A stretch of 64,000 nt of DNA from Cryptomeria japonica (lineage: Eukaryota > Streptophyta > Pinopsida > Cupressales > Cupressaceae). The first letter of the stretch is position 1; each line of letters starts with the position of its first letter. The position numbers and the translations under genes were made by a program. The notes beneath the pieces are model-generated. The model saw nothing but the letters and a program-made list of their open reading frames with translations. It was not told the origin of the DNA and made no database searches. The stretch lies in assembly GCF_030272615.1 (NCBI RefSeq), contig NC_081412.1, positions 477,035,657 through 477,099,656 on the forward strand, written 5' to 3'. Below are positions 22,938 to 34,656 of this stretch, piece after piece.

Positions 22938-25258
22938 TTGATCTTGACTTTTGCAACACATCTAGCTCTTGCTCTCATTGGTTGTAAATGCCTATTCAAG
23001 CCAGAAGCTCTTCTAAATTCTGACAAAAGTAAGAATCTCATGGATACCTTAGCTCCAATCCCCATGGCTACCTTGGCTCAAATGCTTCATGATATCAAGG
23101 AAGAAATATATGACATGAAAATCCAATAAAATAAATCAATGACTCCATTTGAAAAACAAATGCATGATATCAAGAGTGAGAAACTTCAAGGAATGCTAAA
23201 ATGATTATGTGATTTGACAATCAAATACCAACAAATAATTGACAATCAAAAGCCAAATCTCAAACACGCTCACAAGATACCTTCACCAAGTGATAAAGAC
23301 ATTTCCTCCAAATATCCTCTAGATAGACAATTTACACCTTTGGAGCAATCTATTGAGTCAGCTTTGAAAGAGCCTATTGAGCATAATCTTATCATATTGC
23401 CTAAAAAGACCACATGGGGATGTGAAGTTTTGAGTAGTTACTGTGCATATCATAGGTATAACAAACATAAGACTTCAATGTGTATGGAATTAAAACATAA
23501 GATTCAAGATCTCATTGATAATGGTGTAATTGAAATTGAAGATCCTAATGACTCACCTGAAGAAAAAGAAGGAACTACTTCTAAGCATAATCAAAATCAT
23601 GAACCTATGTCTAGCAAGGCTCCATATGTGGCCTCCATCCCTACCATGATGCCTTCATCTCCTTCAAACAATGAAACTTCTCATGTTTACTTTCAAGGGG
23701 TATCTCCTATGGAAATCCAAGTTAATCACAATACTAATACAAGTTCCTCTAGAGATTTAAAAATCTCAAATCCTATGCCATCATACACTCCAATTCCAAA
23801 CATACCCACTCGAGAAGGCCCTTTCCAAAATGCTTCCCCATCATGCCAAAATATGGAGACCTTCCAAGAATCCCCTATGCCTATGCAAAATCCCATCCCT
23901 TCCTTAGAAGTGGTTCCATGCTAGGAGGATAATTTGAAGAATGAAGAAATAATTCCTATCATAAATCAAGATCAAGACACCAAAACTCCTCAATCCCATC
24001 TAATGATTGAAAAAGATCCTATTTCACTAGAACCCTATGATGATCCCCTTATACCTTTCCATTTCTTCCAAGATGACTCACTTCCATTTCAAGAGCAAAG
24101 AATCCTTCCAAATCCCATTCCTAATCCACTTCCTAAGAAAAATCATGATGCCTCTTCCACCTTTTCAAATGATCCTATTCAAAATTAAGAGTCAAACACC
24201 CTTCCTACTGTTTCCAATGGTCCTCTTCCATGTCGAGATCAAAGTATCCCTTCATCTCCTTGTCATAATCCTCCACGTTCACTTCATGATCCTATCATTC
24301 CCTACATTCCACCTTCATCTCATAATGGACTCGCGCCTTCTTTCCAAAGAAAAGTGTATCCTACAAGTCAAAATATTTATAAAGGCAAAGGGGTAAATCT
24401 CCACAAGAAAGAACCCCTCCATATTAAATAAAATGTTAAAGGTCATGGCCTTAGGGAAATTTATCAAGATGTTGGTATCTCTCATAAATCCTACATTTCT
24501 CTGGTTAAATCCAAATATACACTTTCCCCATCACCCCTTCCATCCATTCTAGGTCCCTATATCCCTCCATCCCTTATGCGAGATCAACAAAGGAACACAT
24601 CTTTGAGTACCTTCCATCCATCTAAAAAACCTCCATATCATTCCTATCTATCCATGCATCTCCCTCCAAGCAATTTGAATGCCAAGCATAAAGTCATAAA
24701 TCAAGCAATCCACATGTATTCAAGGATCAACATGTCCCATCTAATCGACATGTCAAAACAAAGCAAAATATGATCCAAAAAGAAAAAGAAGAATACAAAA
24801 TGCCACAAAGGCCCACAAAGAAAGAAGAAAAGTCAAAAGTTATATGGGTTCCTAAAGCACTTGTACAAGCAATGCGCTCTAAGGAACTACAAAAGCATGA
24901 AAAATCAAAAACCATGTGGATCCCTAAGCGGCTACTTGAAGCACAAAAGTCTAAAGAAAAATCAAAATTGGCATCCAAAATTGTTGTTCCTCTATCCAAA
25001 CCTTCCGAGTTTGTTCCTCCATCACCTCCTTCATCCATTTTGGGTTCTTATGCCCCAAAATCTGTAACCTTTCCTCCATCCAAATCTCAAAATTTGAGAT
25101 TCACTTCTCTTCCATATGTCCACCATCCCTCAAGGCATGTGCCAATGTTGATCTTTCTAGCATTTCCATCTAGCCATACACAATTCTCCCAACATCCCAT
25201 TCATTATCCAACACCTCTTTTTCACCCTTCCATCCCTCTTATCCAATCCTTTGCATAA
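22938..25258 (+). pseudogene. Gag-like ORF of element D
   Basis: The frame runs to about 24767 with four stops and shifts once near 24770. The block FTPLEQSIESALKEPIEHN (about 23334-23390) and the zinc site C-x2-H-x4-H-x4-C (YCAYHRYNKHKTSMC, about 23440-23484), followed by LKHKIQDLIDNGVIEI, match the end of Gag in B. The rest is Pro/Ser-rich and low in complexity. Near its end two W-[VI]-P-K repeats (VIWVPKAL, TMWIPKRL) are spaced about 26 residues apart. Neither the capsid core nor protease is recognisable, so this is a truncated Gag with an unrelated C-terminal extension. Confidence 0.65.
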
Positions 25259-25543
25259 ATCCTTGCCCTAGTTTCATTTCATTATCTTGTCAACATCTTT
25301 GAGCATAACTTCATAGCCATTGTCTATTGCAAATCATATTCTAAGGGTACCATCCAAAGAAGAGAGACATTGGGGTCCTTCTTCCATCCCCTATCATGCC
25401 TCCTATATCTTTCAAAAAAAAAAGAAAAATGTTGAAAAAGTGAAAAAAACAAACAAACAAAAAATCAGAAAAAAAAAAGTAAAGAGAAATAAATTCGTCC
25501 TTGTGTGAAAACCACTTTTTATGGCACCTTGGGCAAGTACCAT

Positions 25544-25570
25544 GATGAAAACCTAGGAAACAGGCATCAT
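25544..25570 (+). other. Conserved post-pol hairpin motif, D copy 1
   Basis: GATGAAAACCTAGG then AAACAGGCATCAT. CCT and AGG can pair around the loop. It is preceded by GGCACCTTGGGCAAGTACCA, nearly identical to the sequence before the A1 copy. Confidence 0.6.
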
Positions 25571-26260
25571 GCGTAATCCATTGTCCTTTTGCACTTTACA
25601 CTGGGGAAAAGTTCCATCCATGTACATCCATCTATTATCCTTCATCCTCCATTATCCCTCATTCGCTCTATCTACATTCATATCCCTTTTCCACCTTTTA
25701 TCTTGACAAGGTTAAGGATCTTTACAAGTTGTGTATGTCCTCTATATTGCACTTGATCTAGACCCTTTAGCTCCTCTCCATTTCTTACTTACATCCTTCA
25801 CTACTCCATTTTGATCTTGCTTATCATATCTACCTCCTATCCAAATCTATCCCTTGATCTTGATAAACACCATGGACAAAATGCAAAAACATGCTTTCCA
25901 CAAACCTCTTGGCATGTCCACTTCTTTAGACCATATGGCTTCGTTATGCTATATCCTTGCTTTGCTGCACTATATCCTTGCTTTACATCGCTAAAATCTT
26001 TGCTTTAAATCGCTAAAATCCTTGGTTTACATTGCTATATCTGGACCCTGTGCTTGGATTAACATTGTGAGATAGTCCTTGAAAGTGTCCACCATCATTT
26101 TCTTATCCATTCATGTACTCAAAATCCCTTTTGCCTTGCTAGACACTAGGAGCAAACATCAAAAATTCTAAAAATCATAAAATGTCCTAAACAAAAAATT
26201 CTAAAAATCATAAAATGTCCTGAAAAAATCCTAAAAATAATAAAAAAAATTTCCAAGCAT

Positions 26261-26284
26261 GTGAAAACCTAGTAGACAGGCGCC
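26261..26284 (+). other. Conserved post-pol hairpin motif, D copy 2
   Basis: GTGAAAACCTAGTAGACAGG followed by CGCC, about 717 bp after copy 1. It is closest to the B version in its GGCGC end. Two copies within one element suggest a past recombination between related elements. Confidence 0.6.
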
Positions 26285-27599
26285 TCTTGTACTCAAGCGC
26301 TCCATCTATCAACGTAACATTGGCATTTCTGCTTTCCTACATTTTTGCTTTCGCTTGTACATATTTTAGTCACTTCTGTGACATCCTGGTTCGTTGGAAC
26401 CCTCATAGCTTGAAACCAGTCATTGTCCTAGTCTTAGGTTAATCGACATAGCACTTTACATGTCCTAAGCGGTGTCAACCAAGTCATGTTTCTGTCAGTG
26501 AAACCTGGTCGTCCACTCCGAGTCAGTTACCTGTCTCCTGAGTACTAAAGAGTTTTATCATTGAGTAAACAAGCAAAACAACATAACTGAAAACAATCAC
26601 TAAACAGTTTGAGCTATGCATGAAAACTTTCTTTGTGTGTTGTCTTTTATTAAATTTTGATTATTGTCCCTCTAAGTAAATCGAGGAAGTCTATCTTGAC
26701 TAAGAGGAGCAAGGATTGGGGGCATAATACTTTTCTTTGTTTTCTGCTTGCAGGAATGAATCAGATGATCTAGAAACATCTAATTAGTTGGGTGTCTGTG
26801 ATAAGTGCCTTCACATCAAGGTGAAATCGCCACACATACCTCACTCCTCTTATTTGTATGCTACAGGAAGCTTCCCATCATTTCTTTGTCTATTTTGAGG
26901 GAATTTATTTATCATGCAATTTGGGTCCTTTTGAAATCTGTCCAAGGATATGAATGAAAAAAGGGTCAATGCGGACAAGATAGCTAATATTGCACATGAA
27001 AAGAAAGGAACTCTAATCTGCTTGCTATGTTTGTAAAATGCTCAATGATGACAATCAAGCTTTTCAAAATCCAGTGACTAGGTTTAGGTTGCATTTTGCA
27101 TATCATTTTGCATTTCATCCTGCATTTTGTGAATTCAGAGTGATTTCGGTATGGTAACAATGATCTCTTTATCTTCTGAATGAGAGGTGGAAGCATCGTC
27201 ATTTCTTAGCTAAGTGGTCTCTTTTCATCATTTCTCCGATCGAATACTTGTGTTTTGAGATGTTAGATGCATACATAAGCATCTTATATAGATTCATAGA
27301 TTTCATTATTTACTCATCTGCATTCATCTTATTGCATAAAAAAATGAAAAAATTGCATTACATACATCCCTACTGCAAGAACTGCATACATGTAGAATAA
27401 AGCATATAGAAAGCATCTCATAATCAATCAGCACAAGTACAATGAAGTCAGATCGATCTCGTATATATATTGTATAAAGTCATAGTGCAAAATAATGTCA
27501 AATGACATGTACAAACTCCCATCGGAGCAAGAATCGTATAGGCTACAAAAAAAAGGGTATGTCTACAAAAAAAATATCACTACTACAAAAAGAAATATC

Positions 27600-30006
27600 T
27601 AGTTGGCACCCTCTCCCTCATCGCCAGGTGGAGGAGGAGGAGCCTAATGACCAGGATCCTGACGAGGTGTCGACGCTCCCTTAGACCATGTCATATACTG
27701 CGAATAAGGGACAACCTGATGTGTAACTGGAACTGCCACGCTATATGACACAACATAGTAGGCTGCCCTACTATTCTAATGTAAAACCTCCTGCTGAAGG
27801 GTGTCTTGCTCTTCTCTCATCGTAGCGACCTAATGATCGCACTCTGCTCTAAGCACAGCCAGATGACGATCTTGCTCAACCCTAATCTCTGTAAGCTAAC
27901 GATCTCGCCCAGCCCTCACCTCTGCAAGTTACCAGTCTCGCTCCGCCAGTTGAGTCTAAGCCACTATCAACTGTGACTACAACTCCGCTAAATGTGCCCT
28001 CATCAATCGTCCAATGTCCATACCCTACTCTCTCGCAGGCTCTCCACCCCCATCTCCACCTCTAGTTCCACCCTGCTCCTCTTGTCGCTGATAGACCTAT
28101 CTCAGAGCTGCTCGCTCCTCCTCAGCTCTGCCCAATCTCATGCCTATGCCCCCAAGAGATCAACCCTCACCCTCTGCTATCCTACATCAGCTGGAACCCT
28201 GCTACTACTAGCACTAGGATCACCACCTGTCTACCTCGGAGCCTCAGCTCTCCATCCTTGTCTCTGTCCCTGGCCCTATCCTGGTACGGGGGCATCATCC
28301 TCAACATCCTCTATATGAGGTGCTTGCTTAGCTGGATCTATGAATCTAGGAAATGGATGCTGCTGGAACCAATCTCTGAACTGGGGCAATACCCCCGCAT
28401 CCACAACATCATCTGGATAGTCCCATCTTAGTCATTGTAGACCAGTCAGCTCCTGCATGGCCAAGGAATAGGACAACCTCGGTGACCACCCATGCCTCTC
28501 CTCATCAGCATATCAGGCATATGTTGTAAACTCCTATGATACCCCCTGAGGCTAGCCATACTGCCTCATCACTCATGATACTACAAACCACTCCACTATT
28601 GTCTGTGATCTACCAATAAGAGGGCGAGTAACAAAAATGTCCCTATGTACCAGCCTCCAGTCATCCAATGGCTCTAAGCCCCTGTAAGGCCTCCATACTA
28701 CGACTATCAAGTCAACAAGTTGTCGCCACCAAAAATTGGTCTTACCCAGATGGGGATGTGTAATATAACTAGCATACCTATATATAATCGGTTGCCCAAG
28801 CTCTCTACTGTCATCTACTATATGCTTACAAACTGGGAGGTGCTCCCAAGCCCAAACCTATAAAATAAATACACTTGCAACCATGCTCCTGCCATCCCTA
28901 TATACAATCTCATGCATCTCATGATACATGTGGGCCAATATACAAGAACCCCAGCCAAGCTTCTGAGGGGTCTCCATCAATCTCATCAGTATCCTGCCCC
29001 ATCTACACTGGAAACCCTACTGCCCTCTATCTGGCATCAGAAAAGAACCGATAAATCCTGCTAAAACACACACCAGAGGAAACTCCTCACTGTATCTGCT
29101 CATCATGATGTCCCAACTGATGGAACGTGTCAAAATATCAGGATCCCTGAAGACATGCCTGACCACCTGTAATCCAGGTAGTTGCGCTACATCATAATCC
29201 ACCTTACCCCTAGCAAAAGGGATATGGAGGATCCTATATACATCCTCGAGAGTGATGGGCATCTCCCCTACTAGCAAATGAAACGTGTTATGCTCTGAAT
29301 GGAAATGCTCAACCAATGTTGTGAGTATACCGTGATTCACATGAATATCTGGTAAACCAAGAAGATGAGACAAACAACACAAATCAATATGAGCCTGATC
29401 AACCTCTGATAGCTATCGTACTAATGTCGTGGTGGGAGGATAAACACATTTGAAAAGCATGGGAGGTAATCTAACTTGCAAAAAACCCAACAACGAAACA
29501 TTAGAAATGAGCCTACAAGAGAAATAAAACATCATGCATATCCAACTAAGTCAATTGCAACAACAAAATTTCAAGTTTAGACCTCCAAAAATGCTCACTA
29601 TTTTCCAAACGAAAAAACACAAAAGATCAGAAACTCGTACGAGTCAGGATTGAGGTCTGTACGACAAAAGACTCCCAAATGACAAAATATTAGACTCCAC
29701 ACGACAAAATGGGCTTTTAGGAAGGTTGTCGCACGACATAAGGGTGAGTCCTGAATGACAAAACTTATGGGTTTAAACGAAAAAATAAAATTTAGCAGTT
29801 TGTCGTATGAGACAGGATCCTGTCTCGCATGACAAAATGATAAAACCCAACTCAACATACCAAAAAACTTGAAAAATCAACAAAAAAATTCAAATTTAGA
29901 ATGAATAACAAGCTTAAGATAGATCACTTACTGGTGGCTCATAGTGTCGCAGTTGATTATGTCGTCTCTGGCACTCGAATCGATGCTCATGGGTAGGGGC
30001 CACCAT
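27600..30006 (-). pseudogene. Antisense split gene with plant mobile domain (D)
   Basis: Exon 1 (30006-29932) is 25 codons, MVAPTHEHRFECQRR and so on, ending YEPP at the donor GTAAGT. Exon 2 contains LVEHFHSEHNTFHL and VGEMPITLEDVYRILHIPF (about 29320-29210), then WAWEHL, a typical PMD series. Downstream come a Pro-rich linker and a charged coiled-coil-like end. A possible acceptor TTTTTTGCAAG lies near 29475, but using it shifts the frame by one, so either the site is different or there is an indel. Many stops are present. Compared with A and B the exon 1 length and the pattern H-x-[FL]-E near codons 8-11 are kept. The 3' end is approximate. Confidence 0.7.
29635..29840 (-). repeat. Phased motif array in the antisense intron, family D type
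   Basis: Degenerate copies of TCGTACGACAAA with the GACAAA part at about 29663, 29681, 29703, 29735, 29757, 29779 and 29831; several steps are exactly 22 bp. It is opposite in orientation to the leader array (22381-22657) and lies between the exon 1 donor and exon 2. Confidence 0.7.
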
Positions 30007-30080
30007 TTTTCTCACAGAAGGCTTTTTGAATTTTCAAACTTTGGAGGGTTAAAATGAATTGAAAATGACACTTTTGTCCC

Positions 30081-30088
30081 ATATATAG
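30081..30088 (-). promoter_or_regulatory. Candidate TATA box of the antisense PMD gene (D)
   Basis: Minus strand GGCTATATATGGG, about 75 bp upstream of the exon 1 ATG. It occupies the same position as the boxes in A1 and B. Confidence 0.6.
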
Positions 30089-30587
30089 CCAAAACCCTAA
30101 TTTTTCAACTTGCTCCGATGGACATGAAAATTGTACCCTTAGCTAATTTGCCCGTTTTGACTCCATTTTCGGGATCGAAATCGAAATTCGAGATCATCTT
30201 GCTAGTCAATTTCACAAAGTTTGGACCACTTAGCACTTTTCATCAAAAGTTCATTCTTTCTTCAAATTGCACTCAATTTCTCATGAATCAACATTGAATC
30301 TCAATTTAACTTCTACAAATCAACTTTGCACTCAATTTCTTATCAATCAACACAAAATTTTCAAAAATTCCTCTGAATCAATTTGTGCTCAAATAACTTA
30401 TCATTGCTCAAAATTGCCTATCATCATGTACCCTCGCTATCTTTTGATTTTGCTCTTGAGGGGGCATAATCGTGACCTTATGACCTCACATCTTCAAATG
30501 TCGAGAAAATTTTCAAATCTTCATCAAAAAGTTGAGCAAAAATCTTTTCAACTAAAGACAATCAAATAAGACCTTATCGCTAGGGGC

Positions 30588-31080
30588 ATCTCAACTTCAT
30601 CGCTTTATATCAAGTTGAGATATCTCTATCATCTCAATAAAATTCTTATCGCTAGGGGCATATTAGTTTCATCGCTTCATATCAAGCTGATATTTATCTT
30701 CATTTGAATCAATCTCTTAACGTTAATCAGTTTCGTCGCTTTTCATCAAACTGATTATTCATTTAAACTCAATCAAGGGTTTAAAGAGTTTCTTTGATCA
30801 CACACTCAATCTAAGCAGGTGTTCAGTTTCATCGCATCGAATCAAGTTGGACAATTTATCTTCGCTCATCGTATCTTGATCAATCAAGTTCAAGATTGAT
30901 TTTATCTTCACTCACTGTGTCTAGTTCAATCAAGTTCTAGATCAGTAAGATCCGCTTTTTGATCAATCAAGTTCAAGTTCGGTATCTTTGTTTTCTATCG
31001 TTCCTAAGTTCAATCAAGTTCGGGATCGGTATCGCTTTAATCAGACTTCATTCAGCTTCGTCGCTTCGAATCAAGCTAAA
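30588..31080 (+). repeat. Five hairpins with a common 14-nt loop (element D)
   Basis: Stems and loops: ATCTCAACTT/AAGTTGAGAT (30588-30621, perfect 10 bp); ATATTAGTTT/AAGCTGATAT (30660-30693, two T-G pairs); TAATCAGTTT/AAACTGATTA (30724-30757, perfect 10 bp); GTTCAGTTT/AAGTTGGAC (30821-30852, three T-G pairs); TTCAGCTT/AAGCTAAA (31051-31080, one mismatch). All loops are 14 nt with consensus CRTCGCWTNNNATC. Stem sequences differ but pairing is kept. Interleaved are four exact copies of TCAATCAAGTTC (30880, 30926, 30963, 31010). The set lies upstream of the antisense TATA box and close to the 3' end of a sense transcript. Confidence 0.8.
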
Positions 31081-31180
31081 CACCTCGCTCTTCATCTAGT
31101 TCATGATCAACCAAGTTCAGAACTGACATCTCCTGGACATCAAATTTTCTTTGAACCAACGCGCTGCTCGCACATTAATT

Positions 31181-31192
31181 CAAAGGGGCAAA
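31181..31192 (+). other. Polypurine tract of element D
   Basis: CAAAGGGGCAAA directly precedes the 3' LTR start TGTAATACCC; it resembles the tract of A and B. Confidence 0.8.
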
Positions 31193-32122
31193 TGTAATAC
31201 CCTAAAAAATGGTCATCTAAACCATGAGCCCCTAATCTCGACAACGTCACCAAGGTCCTAACCAAAGGCAATTAAATAAATCTTGAGCACACAATTAGTT
31301 CTTTAATCATCAAATGTCACATGGCAAATTAATCAGCCAATATTAATTAAATATTTATTTAATTAATTGATCATTCCAAGTAAAACATTTTAAAAAATTA
31401 TCATATTTATTTTATTAAATATCCTAGCATATTTAATTAAAAAAAATCAATTTGCCATCAAATCTTCAAAAAAGGAAATAAATCAAAAAAGGAATTAATT
31501 GACCAAAAAAGAATTGAAAATTTGAGAAAAGAAATCAATTGGAGATAATCTTGAAAAATAAATTAAAAATTGATGAATAATCTCAAAGAAAGCAATTAAA
31601 ACAATTAAAATATTAAAATTGAATGAAATAGAGAATAAATCAGTTTTTTCTAATTTTATCTTAATTTTAGTTCAATTTCCTTTAAAACTGAGAAAAGCAT
31701 CCAATCACATCAATTCACCTGGATTGTGCTTCCTCTTGGAAAATCTTGACCACTCATCATCATTTGATCTCAGCCATTGGTTTCTTTCTGAATTTTCTAT
31801 AAATTCAGGCTCTCATCTCTCATTCAAAGATTGTGGAGAATATATTGTTATCATGTTGTTTTTTGCTCTAGGTTCATTGATATTTGTGCATTTAGATATT
31901 CACATATTAGTTATTACATACATATTTAGATCATTTATCTCATTTATTGTTTAAATCATGCTAGATTAATCTTGCATCCATCTAGCTTGAATTCATGCTC
32001 ATATAGATTAAATCCTTCGTTTAGGTGTTGTCTAGTCATTGGATAGCTCAACAATCTGAGAGCAATCTAAACTCGCATCTACTAGAAGGCAATGGGTCAC
32101 TTTGTTATGGTTTTATTATTCA
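31193..32122 (+). repeat. Element D 3' LTR
   Basis: It matches 19962-20887 nearly throughout. Identity stops at 32128, after which the reading frame of element C resumes. Confidence 0.8.
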
Positions 32123-34269
32123 TTGATTATACCTGTCTAACCATGCATGTAATGACTTAATTGAAGTGTTGTGTATTCCAGATACAGATACAGGTCCACT
32201 TTTCACACACATAGGTTATACTAATAACCTATTAGCATCTCCTAAAGACAAAAAGAAGGCAAAAATGGATATTGTGGTATTCCAGGATGCACAAGGCAAA
32301 ACCAGTATTGCTCCTGCCACAAGTGGGAAAGGAAAGAAAAAGAAAACTGATTAAGCCCCTCTAGTAATAAAGAATACAAGGGTGACTCGAAGTATCCTAA
32401 CCAAAAAGGAACCAATGCCTAAAGTATATACAAAGAAGGAGAATGTACCAAAGAAGAGAAATCAAAAACTTATTCTCCAACTAGAATATGAGGGTACAGA
32501 TACTGAAGAAGAACCTAAGAAGATGAAAGCTACCGGTTGAGTAGAAAAGAGAGTAAAGGAAGTGCCAAAGGCAACTGTGCCTATTGATATAACATCTTAC
32601 AAACCTAAAACCCATTTTGAAAGAACAATGAAGACACTAGGGGGGAATAGATTTGACAATGTAAAAGAGCATTTTTATTCCTTCACTAAAGATGAGAAGA
32701 AGCAAGTCATTCAATAGGTAATCACTCATTTGTGTCATTGCAACAGATTTCCACATGATCTGGAAAAGGTTATTTCAATCTCTTTGTACAATATTCTTTT
32801 AGATAAATGGGAGCAAGCTATAAAAATGGAAAAAGAAATCATTGATGAGATGTTTGTACAATATTTTTCCAATTTTTCTTCAGATGAAATAAGTGCTTTA
32901 GCTGATAAGTACAAAATTCAATTTGCTTTTAAAGCAAGGAGACTGAAGTTACTCAGTGGAAAGAGGGCAATTATTGAAACTGAGACCCATCAAATTGCCT
33001 ATGAAATCAAATGGATGGAAGAGCTCATCCAATCCTCTAAGAATGAGGATAATGTTGTCACTGTTGTCAAACAACCGAAAATGGATGAAGAAGAGATTGT
33101 TCAAGCCGATGAGGTCTATCCGGTCAAGAAGAAGGATGACACCATTATACATGTTGTTGATGATGTTCAGGATTCAATTGATCTATCTCGAGACAACACT
33201 GCACTAGATATGGAACCTCCAGCAACCACTGATATACAGGTTACTTTAGTTGAGAAACCATCAACTCAATTGAAAGTGGACAATCCATCGGAAATAGAAC
33301 AACCAGAGAAACCCCAATCTCCACCAGTCTTACAAGAAACTCAGAAGGAGCCTATGGAAATTGTTGTCACACAGACTTCTGAAAAGGAAACAGAGAAGAA
33401 TCAAGAGAAAGCAATCATTATGGTTACATTCTCTGAATCGACAAATCCATTAGTCACTCTGCAAACTGATGAGGATGATAATGATTCATTAGGCATTTCA
33501 AGGCCTATTGATGTTGACAACTTGAGCGCATCCAAAATGATGAAGATTGCTACTGTAATGCAATCTAGAGCGCGTAAAGAAGAGACTAAAAGAGAAAAGG
33601 ATTGAGGCAGAAACAATTCAGAATGCGGTAGATATTTTATCTGGTCTGCTACTAGAATAGTCTACAGCACATTTGTCCACCCCTATTAACAAACTTGGTC
33701 AGTTAGTTGCAGATGCATCCGATCAAATCAAGTCACTTGAAGAAGTTGCTCAAACCTATGTTGAGAAAAGTCACAAGAAATATGGGGAAAACTTGCAAAG
33801 GACATTGATACTGGCAAAACGGCTCTATCACATAATAAAGATTTGTTGAGAAAAAGCCATTGAAATAGGAGGAAAGTATCTTGCTTCTACCTCTAATATT
33901 TCATTTTGTTAATCTGATATCACTAAAAGACAAACAGACACAGAGAAAGAGCTAGCAAGGATATACAATGCATATATCCCACTTCAGGACTCTATATTTG
34001 CTTTTAGCAAATCTGTAGATGATTTGCACAATAGGTTAGAGACTTATGATCATGAGAAGGCAAAGAGACTCTGGTCTCTAAAGAACCTCAAGAGTCTACT
34101 CACATCACTAGTGGACATATTACAGAGAGCCTACTCAAGTGCAGAAGATATCTTAGCAATGCCTAAAACCTATACACTGGACTCAATAGAAGAATTACAT
34201 TCACAACTTATATCTACCAAAGAGTACATTGAGAATGTGCCAGCAACATGGACAAATGCCATATCATAG
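32123..34269 (+). pseudogene. Element C unknown ORF, 3' half
   Basis: From about 32130 the frame reads YLSNHACNDLIEVLCIPDTD, followed by a Lys-rich basic stretch (GKGKKKKTD). A 291-codon open part runs 32730-33605, with LCHCNRFPHDLEKVISISLY at its start and an acidic, Pro/Glu-rich tail. After a frameshift near 33605 a helical, coiled-coil-like end follows (SVDDLHNRLETYDHEKAKRL, about 34012-34071) to the stop at 34267. Total length of both halves is near 1000 codons. No known domain is recognised with confidence. The envelope-like third ORF of some Copia elements is one possibility; host-derived sequence is another. Confidence 0.5.
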
Positions 34270-34602
34270 TTGCAGTAGAACTTTAATGATATTTTCATAA
34301 GACTAGTGTATGTATGAACTTTGATTTTATTTAAGTTATTGTTGTATATGTTGAACACTTTGATACAAATTTTATATATATATATATTTTTTATTTTATT
34401 TTTTATTTTTATTTTTTTTTATTTTATTTTTTTTCTTTTTCAATTTGGCATTTTTGTCAAAGGGGCAGTAGAAATATGTATGTGTGTTTTTGAAAATTTT
34501 GTATAATGTATGCATTAAGAGGGAGCATGTGTATATGTGTAAAAATTTTTTGCACATTTAGCGGTACTACTATAAAATTTTCTAAGTGTTGCCAACAATG
34601 GC
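34270..34602 (+). other. 3' untranslated end of element C
   Basis: T-rich DNA (TATATATATA then long T runs at about 34374-34440) without a gene. It leads to the polypurine tract. Confidence 0.6.
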
Positions 34603-34614
34603 AAAGGGGGAGAT
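34603..34614 (+). other. Polypurine tract of element C
   Basis: AAAGGGGGAGAT directly before the LTR start TGTAGGCTTGATG, the typical Copia arrangement. Confidence 0.85.
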
Positions 34615-34656
34615 TGTAGGCTTGATGATGATTGTAATGAATTCATCATATGTTGT
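34615..34656 (+). repeat. Element C 3' LTR, first fragment
   Basis: The first 42 bp of the 3' LTR; it ends in GTTGT, the target duplication of B. The sequence resumes at 54414 (CATTGATGAAAC), exactly as in the uninterrupted 5' LTR (GTTATCATTGATGAAAC). Confidence 0.9.

Larger units (their letters stand above)
25259..27599 (+). other. Non-coding middle region of element D
   Basis: No gene is supported. It holds two copies of the hairpin motif (25544-25570 and 26261-26284), A-rich tracts before each, purine-rich stretches (GATTGGGGGCATAATAC near 26714) and a CATTTTGCAT-rich stretch around 27090-27130. It corresponds to the post-pol region of A and B, apparently duplicated in part. Confidence 0.55.
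19962..32122 (+). mobile_element. Non-autonomous gypsy-type element D with antisense PMD gene
   Basis: LTRs 19962-20887 and 31193-32122 (about 930 bp, near 3% different by eye) start TGTAATACCCTAAAAA. A polypurine tract (31181-31192) precedes the 3' copy. The internal part has a leader with a phased TCGTACGA array, a gag-like ORF (22938-25258), two copies of the conserved post-pol hairpin motif and an antisense split PMD gene (30006 to about 27600). No protease, RT, RNase H or integrase is present. It resembles A and B in leader, gag zinc site and antisense gene, so it is a pol-less relative. The LTR right end and target duplication are uncertain (flanks GGTTA and GATTA, with shared TTGATT beyond CA). 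Confidence 0.75.

Noticed and set aside
32123-32129. Target duplication for element D (GGTTA versus GATTA)
   Set aside because: It needs one mismatch and an LTR ending in TT instead of CA; the evidence is too weak to accept.
17138-34602. Hidden Copia pol inside element C
   Set aside because: I looked for integrase, YVDD and RNase H motifs in all readable frames of the C sequence on both sides of D and found none.
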